A stretch of DNA of 64,000 nucleotides from an uncultured Collinsella sp. (GTDB lineage: Bacteria; Actinomycetota; Coriobacteriia; Coriobacteriales; Coriobacteriaceae): positions 62,001 to 126,000 of the forward strand of contig CAUDVX010000003.1 of NCBI GenBank assembly GCA_958452935.1. The letters run 5' to 3'. The position numbers and the translations under genes are program-made. Under the pieces are notes generated by a model. That model saw only the letters and a program-made list of their open reading frames with translations, ran no database searches and was not told where the DNA came from. Shown here in pieces: positions 37,956 to 46,840 of this stretch (within the stretch, counting starts at the first letter, position 1; each line of letters opens with the position of its first letter).

Positions 37956-38660
37956 ATGGGCGTCGTCGATCCCTTTTCTGTTGCTCGGGCCGCGGGGCTT
38001 GAGCTGACCGGGAAGCCCGAGGGCCTCACGCTCACCGACGGCACGATGGAGCTGCGTGCCGATTTTGGCCGCATGCTGCCGCGACTCAAGCAGGGCCGTC
38101 TGCAGCAAGAGCTGTTGGTGAAGGCTGCGCGCACAAAGGGCATCGAGCGACCATGGGCGATTGACGCTACGGCAGGCTTTGGCGAGGATTCGCTGCTGCT
38201 GGCGGCCGCGGGCTTTGCCGTCGATCTGTATGAGCGGGATTGCGTGATCGCGGCGCTCCTCAAGGATGCCCTGGATCGCGCGGCAGATGATCCGGCGCTT
38301 GCGGCTGCCGTGTTACGCATGCGCTTACATGCGGGCGAGGACAGCATTGCCGGCCTTCGCCATGTAGCTGAGCTGATCGGTCAGGGCGAGCTTGCCGCTC
38401 CCGACGTGGTGTATCTGGACCCCATGTTTCCCGGGCGCACCAAGAGCGCGGCGGTCAAAAAGAAGTTCCAGCTCCTACATCATCTGGAACAGCCGTGCGC
38501 CGATGAGGAGTCGCTGGTCGAAGCTGCGCTTGCGGTTCACCCGCGCAAGGTGGTTATCAAGCGGCCGGTGAAGGGGCCACTGCTTGCCGGCGTTAAGCCG
38601 AGCTATCAACTTGCGGGCAAGGCCGTTCGCTACGATGTTTTGGTTCCGCCGCGCCCGTAG
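37956..38660 (+). CDS. rsmJ: 16S rRNA (guanine-N2)-methyltransferase, RsmJ type
   Basis: The 234-residue protein shows the RsmJ pattern: IDATAGFGEDSLLLAAAGF as the SAM-binding loop, VDLYERDCVIAALLKDAL, the catalytic-type segment VVYLDPMFPGRTKSAAVKK, and VVIKRPVKGPLL. RsmJ methylates G1516 of 16S rRNA. ATG 37956 is preceded by AAGGAG. Confidence 0.9.
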   Translation: MGVVDPFSVARAAGLELTGKPEGLTLTDGTMELRADFGRMLPRLKQGRLQQELLVKAARTKGIERPWAIDATAGFGEDSLLLAAAGFAVDLYERDCVIAALLKDALDRAADDPALAAAVLRMRLHAGEDSIAGLRHVAELIGQGELAAPDVVYLDPMFPGRTKSAAVKKKFQLLHHLEQPCADEESLVEAALAVHPRKVVIKRPVKGPLLAGVKPSYQLAGKAVRYDVLVPPRP

Positions 38661-38708
38661 CTTGCGTGCGATGGTTGGCGCTCCGTCAGTGCCGTGCCGA
38701 TGCGGAGT

Positions 38709-39005
38709 CTATTTCCAAGGATGCGACGTCAGATGCCAGCCGCCGCAGTACTCGCATTTGTAGCAGGCCAAACCACGTCGCCCGCGGTTTTCGCAGTCGG
38801 CCATAACGGCCTCGGCCTCGGCGCGCGTGTCGTAACGGTTTTTTCGCTCGCACGACTTGTAGCGCCAGGCCTCATCTCGCTCGGCGTCCAGGGCGTCGCG
38901 GCGCTCATCCTCGCGCGCAAACAGGTCGCTCATATCGCCGCCCGTAGCAGCGCCCAAAAACTCGCTTTTGGCCTTTGACCAGGCGGCTCGCTTTTTGCTC
39001 CCCAT
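38709..39005 (-). CDS. Small zinc-ribbon-like protein, unknown function
   Basis: The 98-residue protein begins MGSKKRAAWSKAKSEFLG, has a highly charged middle, and ends CYKCEYCGGWHLTSHPWK. The CxxCxxC and His arrangement resembles a one-knuckle zinc-binding tail. An additional Cys pair (SCERKNRYDT, DCENRG) may complete a site. ATG 39005 is chosen over a TTG at 39026. It is divergent from the acetyltransferase across a palindromic site (39030-39061). Confidence 0.75.
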   Translation of the reverse strand: MGSKKRAAWSKAKSEFLGAATGGDMSDLFAREDERRDALDAERDEAWRYKSCERKNRYDTRAEAEAVMADCENRGRRGLACYKCEYCGGWHLTSHPWK

Positions 39006-39029
39006 CTGCTTCGTGCCCTTCTCCAAACG

Positions 39030-39061
39030 TTGGTATCATTGCTCAATCAAAGTGATACCAA
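39030..39061. promoter_or_regulatory. Palindromic operator candidate between divergent genes
   Basis: The 9-base arms TTGGTATCA and TGATACCAA are perfect complements 14 bases apart. They lie between the zinc-ribbon-like gene and the acetyltransferase gene, where one regulator could serve both. Confidence 0.55.
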
Positions 39062-39082
39062 TAAACGTGAGGTCGCCGCGTG

Positions 39083-39571
39083 ATGATCAGAAAAACCCTC
39101 GATACCGACATTCCCGCCGTCATGGCTATCTATGACGCGGCCCGCGCCTTTATGCGTGCGCATGGCAACGCCACGCAGTGGCCCGAGGGCACGCCTTCTG
39201 CCGAGCAGCTGGCTGCCGATATCGCCGCCGGTGGCAGCTATGTGTGCGAAGTCGACGGCCGCGTGGTGGCGACGTTTGCCTTTTTACCGGGCCCGGACGA
39301 GTGCTATGACGTCATTGAGGACGGTCAATGGCGTAGCGACACTCCGTACGCCGTGCTGCACCGTGTGGCATCCGACGGCACCGTGCACGGTATCGCGGCT
39401 GCGATGTTTGCCTTTGCCAAAGAACGTGCCGATCACCTGCGCATCGACACGCATCAGGATAACCTGCCCATGCAGGGTGCCATCATAAAGGCCGGCTTTG
39501 AGCGCGCTGGTATCGTCTATGTGTCCGACGGCACGGCGCGTGTCGCGTTCGATTGGCTGCGCGAGGCGTAA
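39083..39571 (+). CDS. GNAT-family N-acetyltransferase
   Basis: The 162-residue protein has the GNAT fold: MIRKTLDTDIPAVMAIYDAA, a central VCEVDGRVVATFAFLPG strand, AVLHRVASDGTVHGIAAAMF at the acetyl-CoA loop, and LRIDTHQDNLPMQGAIIKAGF with the typical Asn. It transfers an acetyl group to an unknown amine. ATG 39083 gives a family-like N-terminus; GTG 39080 is directly adjacent in frame. Confidence 0.88.
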   Translation: MIRKTLDTDIPAVMAIYDAARAFMRAHGNATQWPEGTPSAEQLAADIAAGGSYVCEVDGRVVATFAFLPGPDECYDVIEDGQWRSDTPYAVLHRVASDGTVHGIAAAMFAFAKERADHLRIDTHQDNLPMQGAIIKAGFERAGIVYVSDGTARVAFDWLREA

Positions 39572-39606
39572 GAGCAGGGACGCGTACCAGTCCTTAATTC
39601 GAATGA

Positions 39607-39632
39607 AAAATGGCTCCGGGTGGGGCCATTTT
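39607..39632 (+). terminator. Weak intrinsic terminator after the acetyltransferase
   Basis: AAAATGGC pairs with GCCATTTT over a GC-rich loop. Confidence 0.55.
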
Positions 39633-39826
39633 CGATTACTGCGCTGTTTTGAAAGCCGGCTTTCGCAAGGCGCGAACCTACGAAAATCGCCGCGCGGCAA
39701 CGCGGGACGATGAGCTCGGTCGGGGGATAGGGCCCGCTTCGCCCGCCGGCTCGTAAATTGTATCATCCAGTGTGGAACGAGGACGCCCGTTGCCGCGTGC
39801 GATGGGCTTGCAATAAGAGGAGAGCC

Positions 39827-41830
39827 ATGTCGAAGCAAGCGGTCGTTGGAATCTTGGCGCATGTCGATGCCGGCAAGACCACGTTGGCCGAGGCCATGCT
39901 GTTCAACGCGGGCCGCATTCGCAAGCGCGGCCGCGTGGACGATGGCGATTCGCATCTGGACACTAACGCGATCGAGCGCGAGCGTGGCATTACGATCTTC
40001 TCGTCGCAGGCTGTACTCGACCACGGCGATACCCACGTCATGCTCGTGGATGCGCCCGGCCACGTTGATTTTTCGGCCGAGGCAGAGCGCACGCTGCGCG
40101 CACTCGACTATGCGATTTTGGTTGTGGGCGCCAACGACGGCGTGCAGGGGCACACCGAAACCCTGTGGCGCCTGCTTGCACGTTATGACATCCCGACATT
40201 CATCTTCATCAACAAGATCGATTTGGAGAATCCCGGCCGCGATGTTTTGCTGACACAACTTGGGCAACGTCTCTCCGAGGGCTGCTTGGATGCCAACGAA
40301 CTGTTGGCGGGCGGGGCCGTTCAGGAGGACGCTGCCGCGTTAGACGAAGAAGCGCTCGAGGAGTTTCTTGAGGCGGGTGAGCTTTCCGTCGCGACGCTGT
40401 CACGCATGGTTGCCGAGCGCAAGCTCTTTCCCTGCTTTGCCGGCTCGGCGCTTAAGGACCAAGGCGTGGACGAGCTGCTGGATGGCATATGCGCGCTGAT
40501 GCGTGAACAGGCGTGGCTCCCGGAGTTTGCCGCGCGCGTTTATCGTGTCAGCCGCGGGGATCGCGGCGAGCGCTTGGCTTGGGTTAAAGTGACCGGCGGC
40601 ACGCTGCATGCCAAGCAGGTGATTGGCGGACGTTCCGGTGCCGAGGCATGGGAGCAAAAGATCGACCAGGTGCGCATCTATAACGGCGAAAAGTATGAGC
40701 TTGCCCAAGAAGTTGCCGCTGGCGGTATTTGTGCCGTGACGGGTCTTGCGCACGTTCGCCCGGGGGACGCCCTGGGCGCGGAGCCTGCGGGCGATGCACC
40801 TGTCATTGCGCCGGTCCTCACCTATACGGTGCTTCCGGGCGAACACGATGTCCATGCGGTGTTCAAAGCGCTGACTGAGTTGGCGGACGAAGATCCCATG
40901 CTCGGCGTAAGCTGGAATACGCATCTGGAGCAGATTCACCTGCAGCTGATGGGCGCCGTGCAGCTCGAGGTCGTGCAGCGGGTGTTGGCAGATCGCTTTG
41001 GCCTTTCGATTGATTTTGAGTCTGGCGGCATTCTCTATAAGGAGACTATTTCGCAGCCGGTCGAGGGCGTGGGGCACTTTGAGCCACTGCGCCATTATGC
41101 CGAGGTGCATCTGAGCCTGGAGCCGTTGCCAGCGGGTTCGGGCGTGCAGTTTGGCACCGTGACCTCGACCGACGAGCTCGATCTTAACTGGCAGCGTCTG
41201 GCACTTACTAACGCCATGGAGCGCGATCACCTGGGCGTGCTGACCGGCTCGCCCATCACCGATGTACGCATTACGCTCACAGGTGGCCGTGCGCATGCCA
41301 AACACACCGAGGGCGGCGACTTTCGCCAGGCCACGTACCGCGCGATTCGCCAGGGTTTGATGCAGGCGCGTGAGGCCGGCGCGGCGGTGCTGCTGGAGCC
41401 GTGGTATCGCTTTGAGCTCGAGGTGCCGGGAGAGTGCGTGGGCCGGGCGCTTTCAGATGCCACGCGCATGGGTGCCGAGTACGAGCCGCCGACGATGGCG
41501 GGGGACCGGGCGAAGCTTGTGGGTCGCGTGCCGGCATCCGAGGTGCAGGACTATGCCCTGGAGGTAGCTGCCTACACAAGCGGCCGCGGTCATCTGTACC
41601 TGGAGTTCGCCGGTTATGCGGCTTGCCATGATGTCGAGCGCGTCATCGAGGCGGCCGCCTATGAGCCCGAGGCCGATCTGCCCAACACGCCCGACTCGGC
41701 CTTTTGCTTTCACGGCGCCGGCTACACGGTCAAATGGTACGACGTGCCCGCCGCGGCGCACGTAAAGATCGACCCCTCCACCTTCCGCCCCTGGCGAGCA
41801 GCAGACGCCGAGTTTTTCGGCCACATGTGA
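39827..41830 (+). CDS. TetM/TetO-like translational GTPase
   Basis: The 667-residue EF-G-like GTPase has G1 AHVDAGKTTL, switch I RERGITIFSS, DAPGHVDFSAE, and FINKID. It shows the TetM/TetO layout with an elongation-factor domain IV-like segment (YRFELEVPGECVGRALSDATRMGA) and a C-terminal extension. ATG 39827 follows AGAGGAGAG. It could be a ribosomal protection protein or a housekeeping paralogue; no accompanying leader peptide or mobile context marks it as acquired tetracycline resistance. Its stop codon lies inside a GGGAC-core palindrome. Confidence 0.85.
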   Translation: MSKQAVVGILAHVDAGKTTLAEAMLFNAGRIRKRGRVDDGDSHLDTNAIERERGITIFSSQAVLDHGDTHVMLVDAPGHVDFSAEAERTLRALDYAILVVGANDGVQGHTETLWRLLARYDIPTFIFINKIDLENPGRDVLLTQLGQRLSEGCLDANELLAGGAVQEDAAALDEEALEEFLEAGELSVATLSRMVAERKLFPCFAGSALKDQGVDELLDGICALMREQAWLPEFAARVYRVSRGDRGERLAWVKVTGGTLHAKQVIGGRSGAEAWEQKIDQVRIYNGEKYELAQEVAAGGICAVTGLAHVRPGDALGAEPAGDAPVIAPVLTYTVLPGEHDVHAVFKALTELADEDPMLGVSWNTHLEQIHLQLMGAVQLEVVQRVLADRFGLSIDFESGGILYKETISQPVEGVGHFEPLRHYAEVHLSLEPLPAGSGVQFGTVTSTDELDLNWQRLALTNAMERDHLGVLTGSPITDVRITLTGGRAHAKHTEGGDFRQATYRAIRQGLMQAREAGAAVLLEPWYRFELEVPGECVGRALSDATRMGAEYEPPTMAGDRAKLVGRVPASEVQDYALEVAAYTSGRGHLYLEFAGYAACHDVERVIEAAAYEPEADLPNTPDSAFCFHGAGYTVKWYDVPAAAHVKIDPSTFRPWRAADAEFFGHM

Positions 41831-41856
41831 CAAAGGGACAGTTCCTTTGTCACATG
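41824..41856. repeat. GGGAC-core palindrome, TGTGACA class (copy 3), containing a stop codon
   Basis: CATGTGACAAAGG pairs with CCTTTGTCACATG around GACAGTT. The TGA stop of the TetM-like gene (41828-41830) is part of the left arm. Confidence 0.9.
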
Positions 41857-41860
41857 CTAT

Positions 41861-41890
41861 TGGTATAACTCGGTATAAGTTGGTATAACT
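41861..41890. promoter_or_regulatory. Three tandem 10-bp repeats upstream of an AAA ATPase gene
   Basis: TGGTATAACT, CGGTATAAGT and TGGTATAACT follow each other exactly one helical turn apart, 34 bases before ATG 41924. The spacing suits cooperative binding of a regulator on one DNA face; the repeats also contain -10-like TATAA(C) hexamers. Confidence 0.55.
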
Positions 41891-41923
41891 ATTACCAGGG
41901 TTTGCCAATCCGAGGAGGCCGAC

Positions 41924-43042
41924 ATGAATCCAAATCCCTTTAAGCCCACGGCTGGCAAGCGGCCTCCGATACTCATCGGTCGCGAGTCGGTCATCGAAGA
42001 TTTCGAGGAAGGGCTCGCTAACGGCGCCGGAGCGCCGGGCAGGCTCATGCTCATTACGGGGAACCGCGGCTGCGGCAAGACAGTTCTCCTGCGGGAGCTG
42101 CAACGTCTAGCCAGCGAGCGTGGATGGGCGGTTATCTCCGATTCCGCTTCGCTTGGCTTATGCGACCGCCTGGCCGATGCGCTTCGCTCGAATAAACCCG
42201 TTGTGACGTCAATGGAGTTCGGTCCGTCGTTTGGCCGGATGTCGGTCGAGGCGGCGCGAGCAAAGGGTGAAACGTTACGAGGGCTGGTCAACGAGCGCCT
42301 CAAGAAGCTCGGTCCAGGCAAGGGCATACTGTTTGCGATTGACGAGGCGCAATCGGCGTCTATCGAGGAACTGGCGGCTCTCGCCGTTCTCTATCAGCAA
42401 GTGCTCGGAGATCAGGATGCTACGGGATTGCCCGATAGCGACCAGCGCGGTCTTGCGCTGGTGTTCGCTGGATTGCCCAGTATGGTTGATGACTTGCTCG
42501 AAGAGCCGAGCGTGACGTTTTTGCGGCGTGCCCAGCAGCGTACGCTGGGGGCGATATCTTTGCCCAAGGTGCGCGATTCGTATATCCAGACGGTCAAAGA
42601 CGCTGGTCTTTACGTTGACGCGGAGACGGCGGACCTTGCGGCACGCAAGAGCATGGGGCATCCCTATATGGTTCAGCTGGTGGGATATTACATGTGGCGG
42701 GCTGCTGTCCGGCATGGCTCTCAGGTCATTGAAGTGTGCGATGTCGAGGCTGGCTACGCCGATGCCGTCTCCGAGTTCTACGAAGCGGTTGACGCGCCTC
42801 TGTATTACGGGCTGCGCAGTCCACAGCGCCTCTTTATCGAGGCCATGGCTGCTGACGAGGGCAAGCCGACGCGCATGGCGGATATCATTGAGCGCTGCGA
42901 TCGCACTCAGAGCTGGGCGAGTAAATATCGTGCAAGCCTGATTCGCGAGCGTGTCATCGAGGCTGCCGGATACGGCCTCGTCCGGTTTACCGTGCCCATG
43001 CTGGGCGCGTACATTAGCGATCGCATTTTATGGCACGAGTAG
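41924..43042 (+). CDS. AAA/STAND-like ATPase (copy 1)
   Basis: The 372-residue protein has Walker A GNRGCGKTV (about residues 41-49), Walker B GILFAIDEAQS, a sensor-1-like LALVFAGLP, and a C-terminal winged helix (TRMADIIERCDRTQSWASKYR). The pattern is that of archaeal-type ATPases and Orc/Cdc6-like ORFs often called ATP-binding protein. It closely resembles in layout the protein at 45589-46689. GAGGAGG precedes ATG 41924. Direct downstream lies the UvrA-like gene, so a DNA-related role is possible. Confidence 0.85.
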   Translation: MNPNPFKPTAGKRPPILIGRESVIEDFEEGLANGAGAPGRLMLITGNRGCGKTVLLRELQRLASERGWAVISDSASLGLCDRLADALRSNKPVVTSMEFGPSFGRMSVEAARAKGETLRGLVNERLKKLGPGKGILFAIDEAQSASIEELAALAVLYQQVLGDQDATGLPDSDQRGLALVFAGLPSMVDDLLEEPSVTFLRRAQQRTLGAISLPKVRDSYIQTVKDAGLYVDAETADLAARKSMGHPYMVQLVGYYMWRAAVRHGSQVIEVCDVEAGYADAVSEFYEAVDAPLYYGLRSPQRLFIEAMAADEGKPTRMADIIERCDRTQSWASKYRASLIRERVIEAAGYGLVRFTVPMLGAYISDRILWHE

Positions 43043-43052
43043 GGTGATAAAG

Positions 43053-45548
43053 GTGACAGAACAGAAGATGAGCCCGCAGGCTATCGAAGTGCGTGGAGCG
43101 CGTGTACACAACCTCAAGGACATCGATATCGATATTCCGCTGGGAAAGCTCGTGGGTATTGCCGGCGTGTCGGGTTCGGGCAAGAGTTCGCTGGCGCTGG
43201 GGGTTCTTTATGCCGAGGGCTCGCGCCGCTATCTGGAGGCGCTCAGCACCTATACCCGCCGTCGTCTGACGCAGGCCGAACATGCCCAGGTGGATGAGGT
43301 CTTGCACGTGCCGGCGGCGCTCGCGCTGCACCAGCGTCCGAGCGTGCCGGGCGTGCGCTCGACCTTTGGTACCATGACCGAGCTCAACAACAGCCTGCGT
43401 CTGCTCTTTAGCCGTTGCGCCCATCACGTGTGCCCGCATTGCGGGGCGCGTGTGGAACCGAGCCTTAACGTAGCTGCGGGCCTGTCGCTCACGTGTCCGA
43501 CATGCGGCCGCGAGTTCTACGCGCCGAGTGCCGAGGATTTGGCTTTCAATAGCGGCGGCGCATGCCCCACCTGTGGCGGCACCGGTGTCATGCGCGAGGT
43601 GGACGAGGCGAGCCTGGTGCCCGACGAGTCAAAGACCATCAACGAGGGCGCAGTCCTTCCCTGGGGCACGCTCATGTGGGATCTGATGAAGCAGGTGGCA
43701 GGCGAGATGGGCGTGCGTACCGACGTGCCGTTTAACCAGCTCACGCCTCAAGAGTGCGACATCGTGTTTCATGGTCCAGCGGTTAAGAAGCACATTCTCT
43801 ACGTTCCCAAAAACGGTGAGGGCGCCACGCCGCTCGACTTCACCTATTACAACGCCGTCTATACCGTCGAGAATGCGCTCGCCAAGGTCAAGGACGATAA
43901 GGGCTTAAAACGCGTTGCGCGCTTTTTGCGCGAGGGAGCATGCCGCGATTGCGGCGGCACGCGTCTTTCCGAGGCTGCGCGCCAGCCCCAAGTGCGCGGT
44001 ATCAATCTGACACAGGCGGCGGCCATGACGCTGGGCGAGGCGATTGAGTGGGTGCGCGGGGTGCCTGCATCCTTGCCGCCCGAGATGCAGCCCATGGCGA
44101 CGGATATCTGCGATTCGTTTTTGGGCGCGGCTCGCCGTCTGGTCGACCTGGGTCTCGATTACCTTTCACTCGACCGCGCCGGTGCCACGCTTTCCACGGG
44201 TGAGCGCCAGCGTGTGCAGCTCGCCCGCGTGGTGCGCAACCGGTCGACGGGCGTGCTTTATGTGCTGGACGAGCCTTCGATCGGCTTGCATCCCGCCAAT
44301 GTCGACGGCTTGGTGGGCGTGATGCGCGATTTGGTGGATGACGGCAACACCGTGGTTGTTGTCGACCACGATACGCGCGTACTGGCGGAAGCCGACTATC
44401 TGGTCGAGATGGGCCCCGTTGCCGGAGCAGGCGGCGGTAACGTGATCGCTGCAGGCACGGTAGACGAGGTCGAGCAAGCGCGGGACAGCCGCATCGCTTC
44501 GTTTTTGCGTGCCGAGCCCAAGCGCTTGCGTTCACAGGTGGCTGACGACGAAATGTTCGACCAGGGCCACATCCGCATGGCGACCGATACCATCCATACC
44601 GTCAAACCGCTCGAAGTCGATATCCCGCGCGGCCGCTTGGTCGCGGTGACGGGTGTTTCGGGTTCGGGTAAGACGACGTTGGTGCTCGAGACGCTCATCC
44701 CGGCGCTTAAGGCGCAGGCAGCTGGCGAGCGTCTGCCGGGGCACGTGCGTTGGGTCGATGCCGAGGGCATTGCCCGCGCCAACCTGATTGACGCTACGCC
44801 CATTGGCGCCAATGTTCGCTCGACGGTGGCAACTTATGCCGACATCCATGACGAGCTGCGCCGCGCCTTTGCCCGTACGCCCGAGGCTAAGGCAGCTGGC
44901 TACAAGGCGGGCGCCTTTAGCTACAACACCGGCGCCTTGCGCTGCCCTACGTGCGACGGCACGGGCTCGATATCGCTCGACGTGCAGTTTTTGCCCGACG
45001 TCGAGATCGTCTGCCCGGCATGTCGCGGTTCGCGTTATGCGGACGCGGCTTCGCATATCCATCGTGAGGGCAAGGACGGGAGTCTGCTTACGTTGCCGCA
45101 GCTCATGGACATGAGTGTGGACGAGGCCCTCGACGCCACGGTGGGACTCAAGAAGGTTCAGACGCGCTTGCAGACCTTGCACGACCTGGGCTTGGGCTAT
45201 CTCACGCTCGGCGAGCCCACACCGGCGCTCTCGGGCGGCGAGGCTCAGCGCCTTAAGCTCGCGAGCGAGATGGGCCGCGTGCAGGACGATGCCGTATTCG
45301 TATTCGACGAGCCCACGATCGGCCTACATCCGCTCGATGTTCAGGTGTTGCTGAGTGTGTTCGACGGCCTTGTTGCCAAAGGCGCCACGGTTATCGTGAT
45401 CGAGCACGATCTCGACCTTATCCGTAACGCCGATTACGTGATCGACATGGGCCCGGGCGGTGGCGACGCCGGCGGGCAAATCGTCTGCGCCGGCACGCCG
45501 GGCGACATCGCAGCCTGCTCCAAGAGCATTACCGGCCGCTATCTATAG
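43053..45548 (+). CDS. UvrA-like ABC-type ATPase (UvrA2/drug-resistance branch)
   Basis: The 831-residue protein has two ABC modules. The first has GVSGSGKSSL and LSTGERQRVQLARVV with VLDEPSIGLHP; the second has GVSGSGKTTL and LSGGEAQRLKLASEM with VFDEPTIGLHP. Zinc modules (CPHC/CPTC, CPTCGGTG, CPTCDGTG) are present. It is about 110 residues shorter than housekeeping UvrA, as in UvrA paralogues lacking the UvrB-interaction region. GTG 43053 follows AGGG with eight bases between; ATG 43068 is an alternative. It is ten bases from the AAA ATPase stop, so likely co-transcribed. Role: antibiotic resistance or specialised DNA-lesion recognition is inferred from the branch. Confidence 0.92.
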   Translation: MTEQKMSPQAIEVRGARVHNLKDIDIDIPLGKLVGIAGVSGSGKSSLALGVLYAEGSRRYLEALSTYTRRRLTQAEHAQVDEVLHVPAALALHQRPSVPGVRSTFGTMTELNNSLRLLFSRCAHHVCPHCGARVEPSLNVAAGLSLTCPTCGREFYAPSAEDLAFNSGGACPTCGGTGVMREVDEASLVPDESKTINEGAVLPWGTLMWDLMKQVAGEMGVRTDVPFNQLTPQECDIVFHGPAVKKHILYVPKNGEGATPLDFTYYNAVYTVENALAKVKDDKGLKRVARFLREGACRDCGGTRLSEAARQPQVRGINLTQAAAMTLGEAIEWVRGVPASLPPEMQPMATDICDSFLGAARRLVDLGLDYLSLDRAGATLSTGERQRVQLARVVRNRSTGVLYVLDEPSIGLHPANVDGLVGVMRDLVDDGNTVVVVDHDTRVLAEADYLVEMGPVAGAGGGNVIAAGTVDEVEQARDSRIASFLRAEPKRLRSQVADDEMFDQGHIRMATDTIHTVKPLEVDIPRGRLVAVTGVSGSGKTTLVLETLIPALKAQAAGERLPGHVRWVDAEGIARANLIDATPIGANVRSTVATYADIHDELRRAFARTPEAKAAGYKAGAFSYNTGALRCPTCDGTGSISLDVQFLPDVEIVCPACRGSRYADAASHIHREGKDGSLLTLPQLMDMSVDEALDATVGLKKVQTRLQTLHDLGLGYLTLGEPTPALSGGEAQRLKLASEMGRVQDDAVFVFDEPTIGLHPLDVQVLLSVFDGLVAKGATVIVIEHDLDLIRNADYVIDMGPGGGDAGGQIVCAGTPGDIAACSKSITGRYL

Positions 45549-45550
45549 CC

Positions 45551-45583
45551 AATGTGACAAAGGGACAGCCCCTTTGCCTCATT
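45551..45583. repeat. GGGAC-core palindrome, TGTGACA class (copy 4)
   Basis: AATGTGACAAAGGGACAG pairs with CCCCTTTGCCTCATT imperfectly. It starts two bases after the UvrA-like stop and ends before the convergent ATPase gene stop. Confidence 0.85.
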
Positions 45584-45588
45584 GATGT

Positions 45589-46689
45589 CTATTTCACGCA
45601 TTGAGCCGCGAGATAGTCGCGGAAGAATGGCAATTCAAATGCGACGAGCCCTCGTCCTCGTTCCCCGATGATGCCGGCATCTATCATGCGGCGTCGGTAG
45701 CGGGAGACCTGCTGTGGCGAACGCTTAAGGCGCTCGACAAGGTCAGCGGTGGTGGACTCTTCCTCGTCATCGAGCATGGCGATGAGGAATCGCTTGTCCT
45801 CTGCAGTGAGTTCCCGATAGGTTGCCGCGAGGATTCGGTCGTCCATCTCGTCGCGCGCGATTTTGATTCCCAGGTCAAAGTCGCGCGACGAGATTTCCTT
45901 CGAATCGCTTGTGAGATCCCAGGCACGGTAGCCTACGAGTTGCAATAGGAAGGGAAAACCAGAGATCGAGCGAACGGCTCTATCGATTCCCTCGGCATCT
46001 GCCAGGCGATCGTTTTCCTGGATCGTGCGAATCAAGGCCTCGCGTACGTCATAGTCGGCAATGCGACCCAGATGATATTGTTGGGCGCGGCGAAGGAACG
46101 AGACCGTCTTGTGGTTCAGCAACGTCGAGACGTTGTTGGGAAGTCCCGCCATGAGCAGTGCGACGCGTTTTCCATCGGTCACAAAGTGCTGATACGTCGC
46201 TGCGAGCTGAATCATCTCGTCGAGTGTCGGGTCCACCTCGTCAACCGTGACGAGCAGACCGGTGCCCGCCTCGTTGAGCTGGTCGATGATGTCGCTCATG
46301 CGATAGCGCCAGGTTGAGGCATCGTGAACGCGATTGACCTCAATGCTGCCGAGCGGTGCAATTCCAAGCCCAGTGACTTCGAAGTTGTTAGACGGGTCGA
46401 TGAAATGGCCGGCAGCACGTTTCGCCCCGAACTCGATTTCCTCAAGCATTCCCGAGAGCGCGGTCGTCTTTACGGCTATCCAGCCGTGGGATTCCGCCCT
46501 TGTCGCGAGCGACGACATGAGAGCGGTTTTACCGGTTCCACGCGCGCCTGAGAAAATCGAGGTCAATTCTGGGCGCCTGCGCTGGCTCAAGAAGGCACGG
46601 TCCAAATCCCGAATAATCTGTTGTCTGCCAGCGAGATGGGCAGGAACCTCACCAAAACTGGGGGTAAACGGGTTCTCGAGATATTCCAC
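45589..46689 (-). CDS. AAA/STAND-like ATPase (copy 2)
   Basis: The 366-residue protein has Walker A GARGTGKTAL, Walker B GLLVTVDEVDP, sensor-1 ALLMAGLP and the shared TVSFLRRAQQYHLG segment also seen (TFLRRAQQRTLG) in the protein at 41924-43042. The C-terminus has a winged helix (TTADLVERLKRSPQQVSRYRRRM). GTG 46689 follows AAAGGAGAG. It faces the UvrA-like gene convergently, so the two related ATPases bracket that gene. The N-terminus (NPFTPSFGEVPAHLAGRQQII) resembles that of copy 1 (NPFKP...IGRESVI), so they are paralogues. Confidence 0.85.
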   Translation of the reverse strand: MEYLENPFTPSFGEVPAHLAGRQQIIRDLDRAFLSQRRRPELTSIFSGARGTGKTALMSSLATRAESHGWIAVKTTALSGMLEEIEFGAKRAAGHFIDPSNNFEVTGLGIAPLGSIEVNRVHDASTWRYRMSDIIDQLNEAGTGLLVTVDEVDPTLDEMIQLAATYQHFVTDGKRVALLMAGLPNNVSTLLNHKTVSFLRRAQQYHLGRIADYDVREALIRTIQENDRLADAEGIDRAVRSISGFPFLLQLVGYRAWDLTSDSKEISSRDFDLGIKIARDEMDDRILAATYRELTAEDKRFLIAMLDDEEESTTADLVERLKRSPQQVSRYRRRMIDAGIIGERGRGLVAFELPFFRDYLAAQCVK

Positions 46690-46807
46690 AAGGCTCTCCT
46701 TTCACACCGTCGTTTAACTTCATTTTACTTTAGTTAATTCTGATTAAAAGTGAGGGCTCTTTATCTAGAGCATCAATTAGGCGTGTGTGCCATCGGCGTG
46801 GCGCTTG

Positions 46808-46840
46808 AATGTGACAAAGGGATAGTTCCTTTGTCACATT
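46808..46840. repeat. GGGAC-core palindrome, TGTGACA class (copy 5), containing a stop codon
   Basis: AATGTGACAAAGG pairs with CCTTTGTCACATT. On the minus strand the TGA stop of trmL (46836-46834) lies within this arm, as in copy 3. Confidence 0.88.

Noticed and set aside
39827..41830. Calling the TetM-like gene a tetracycline resistance gene
   Set aside because: Motifs alone do not separate resistance from housekeeping paralogues, and there is no resistance context.
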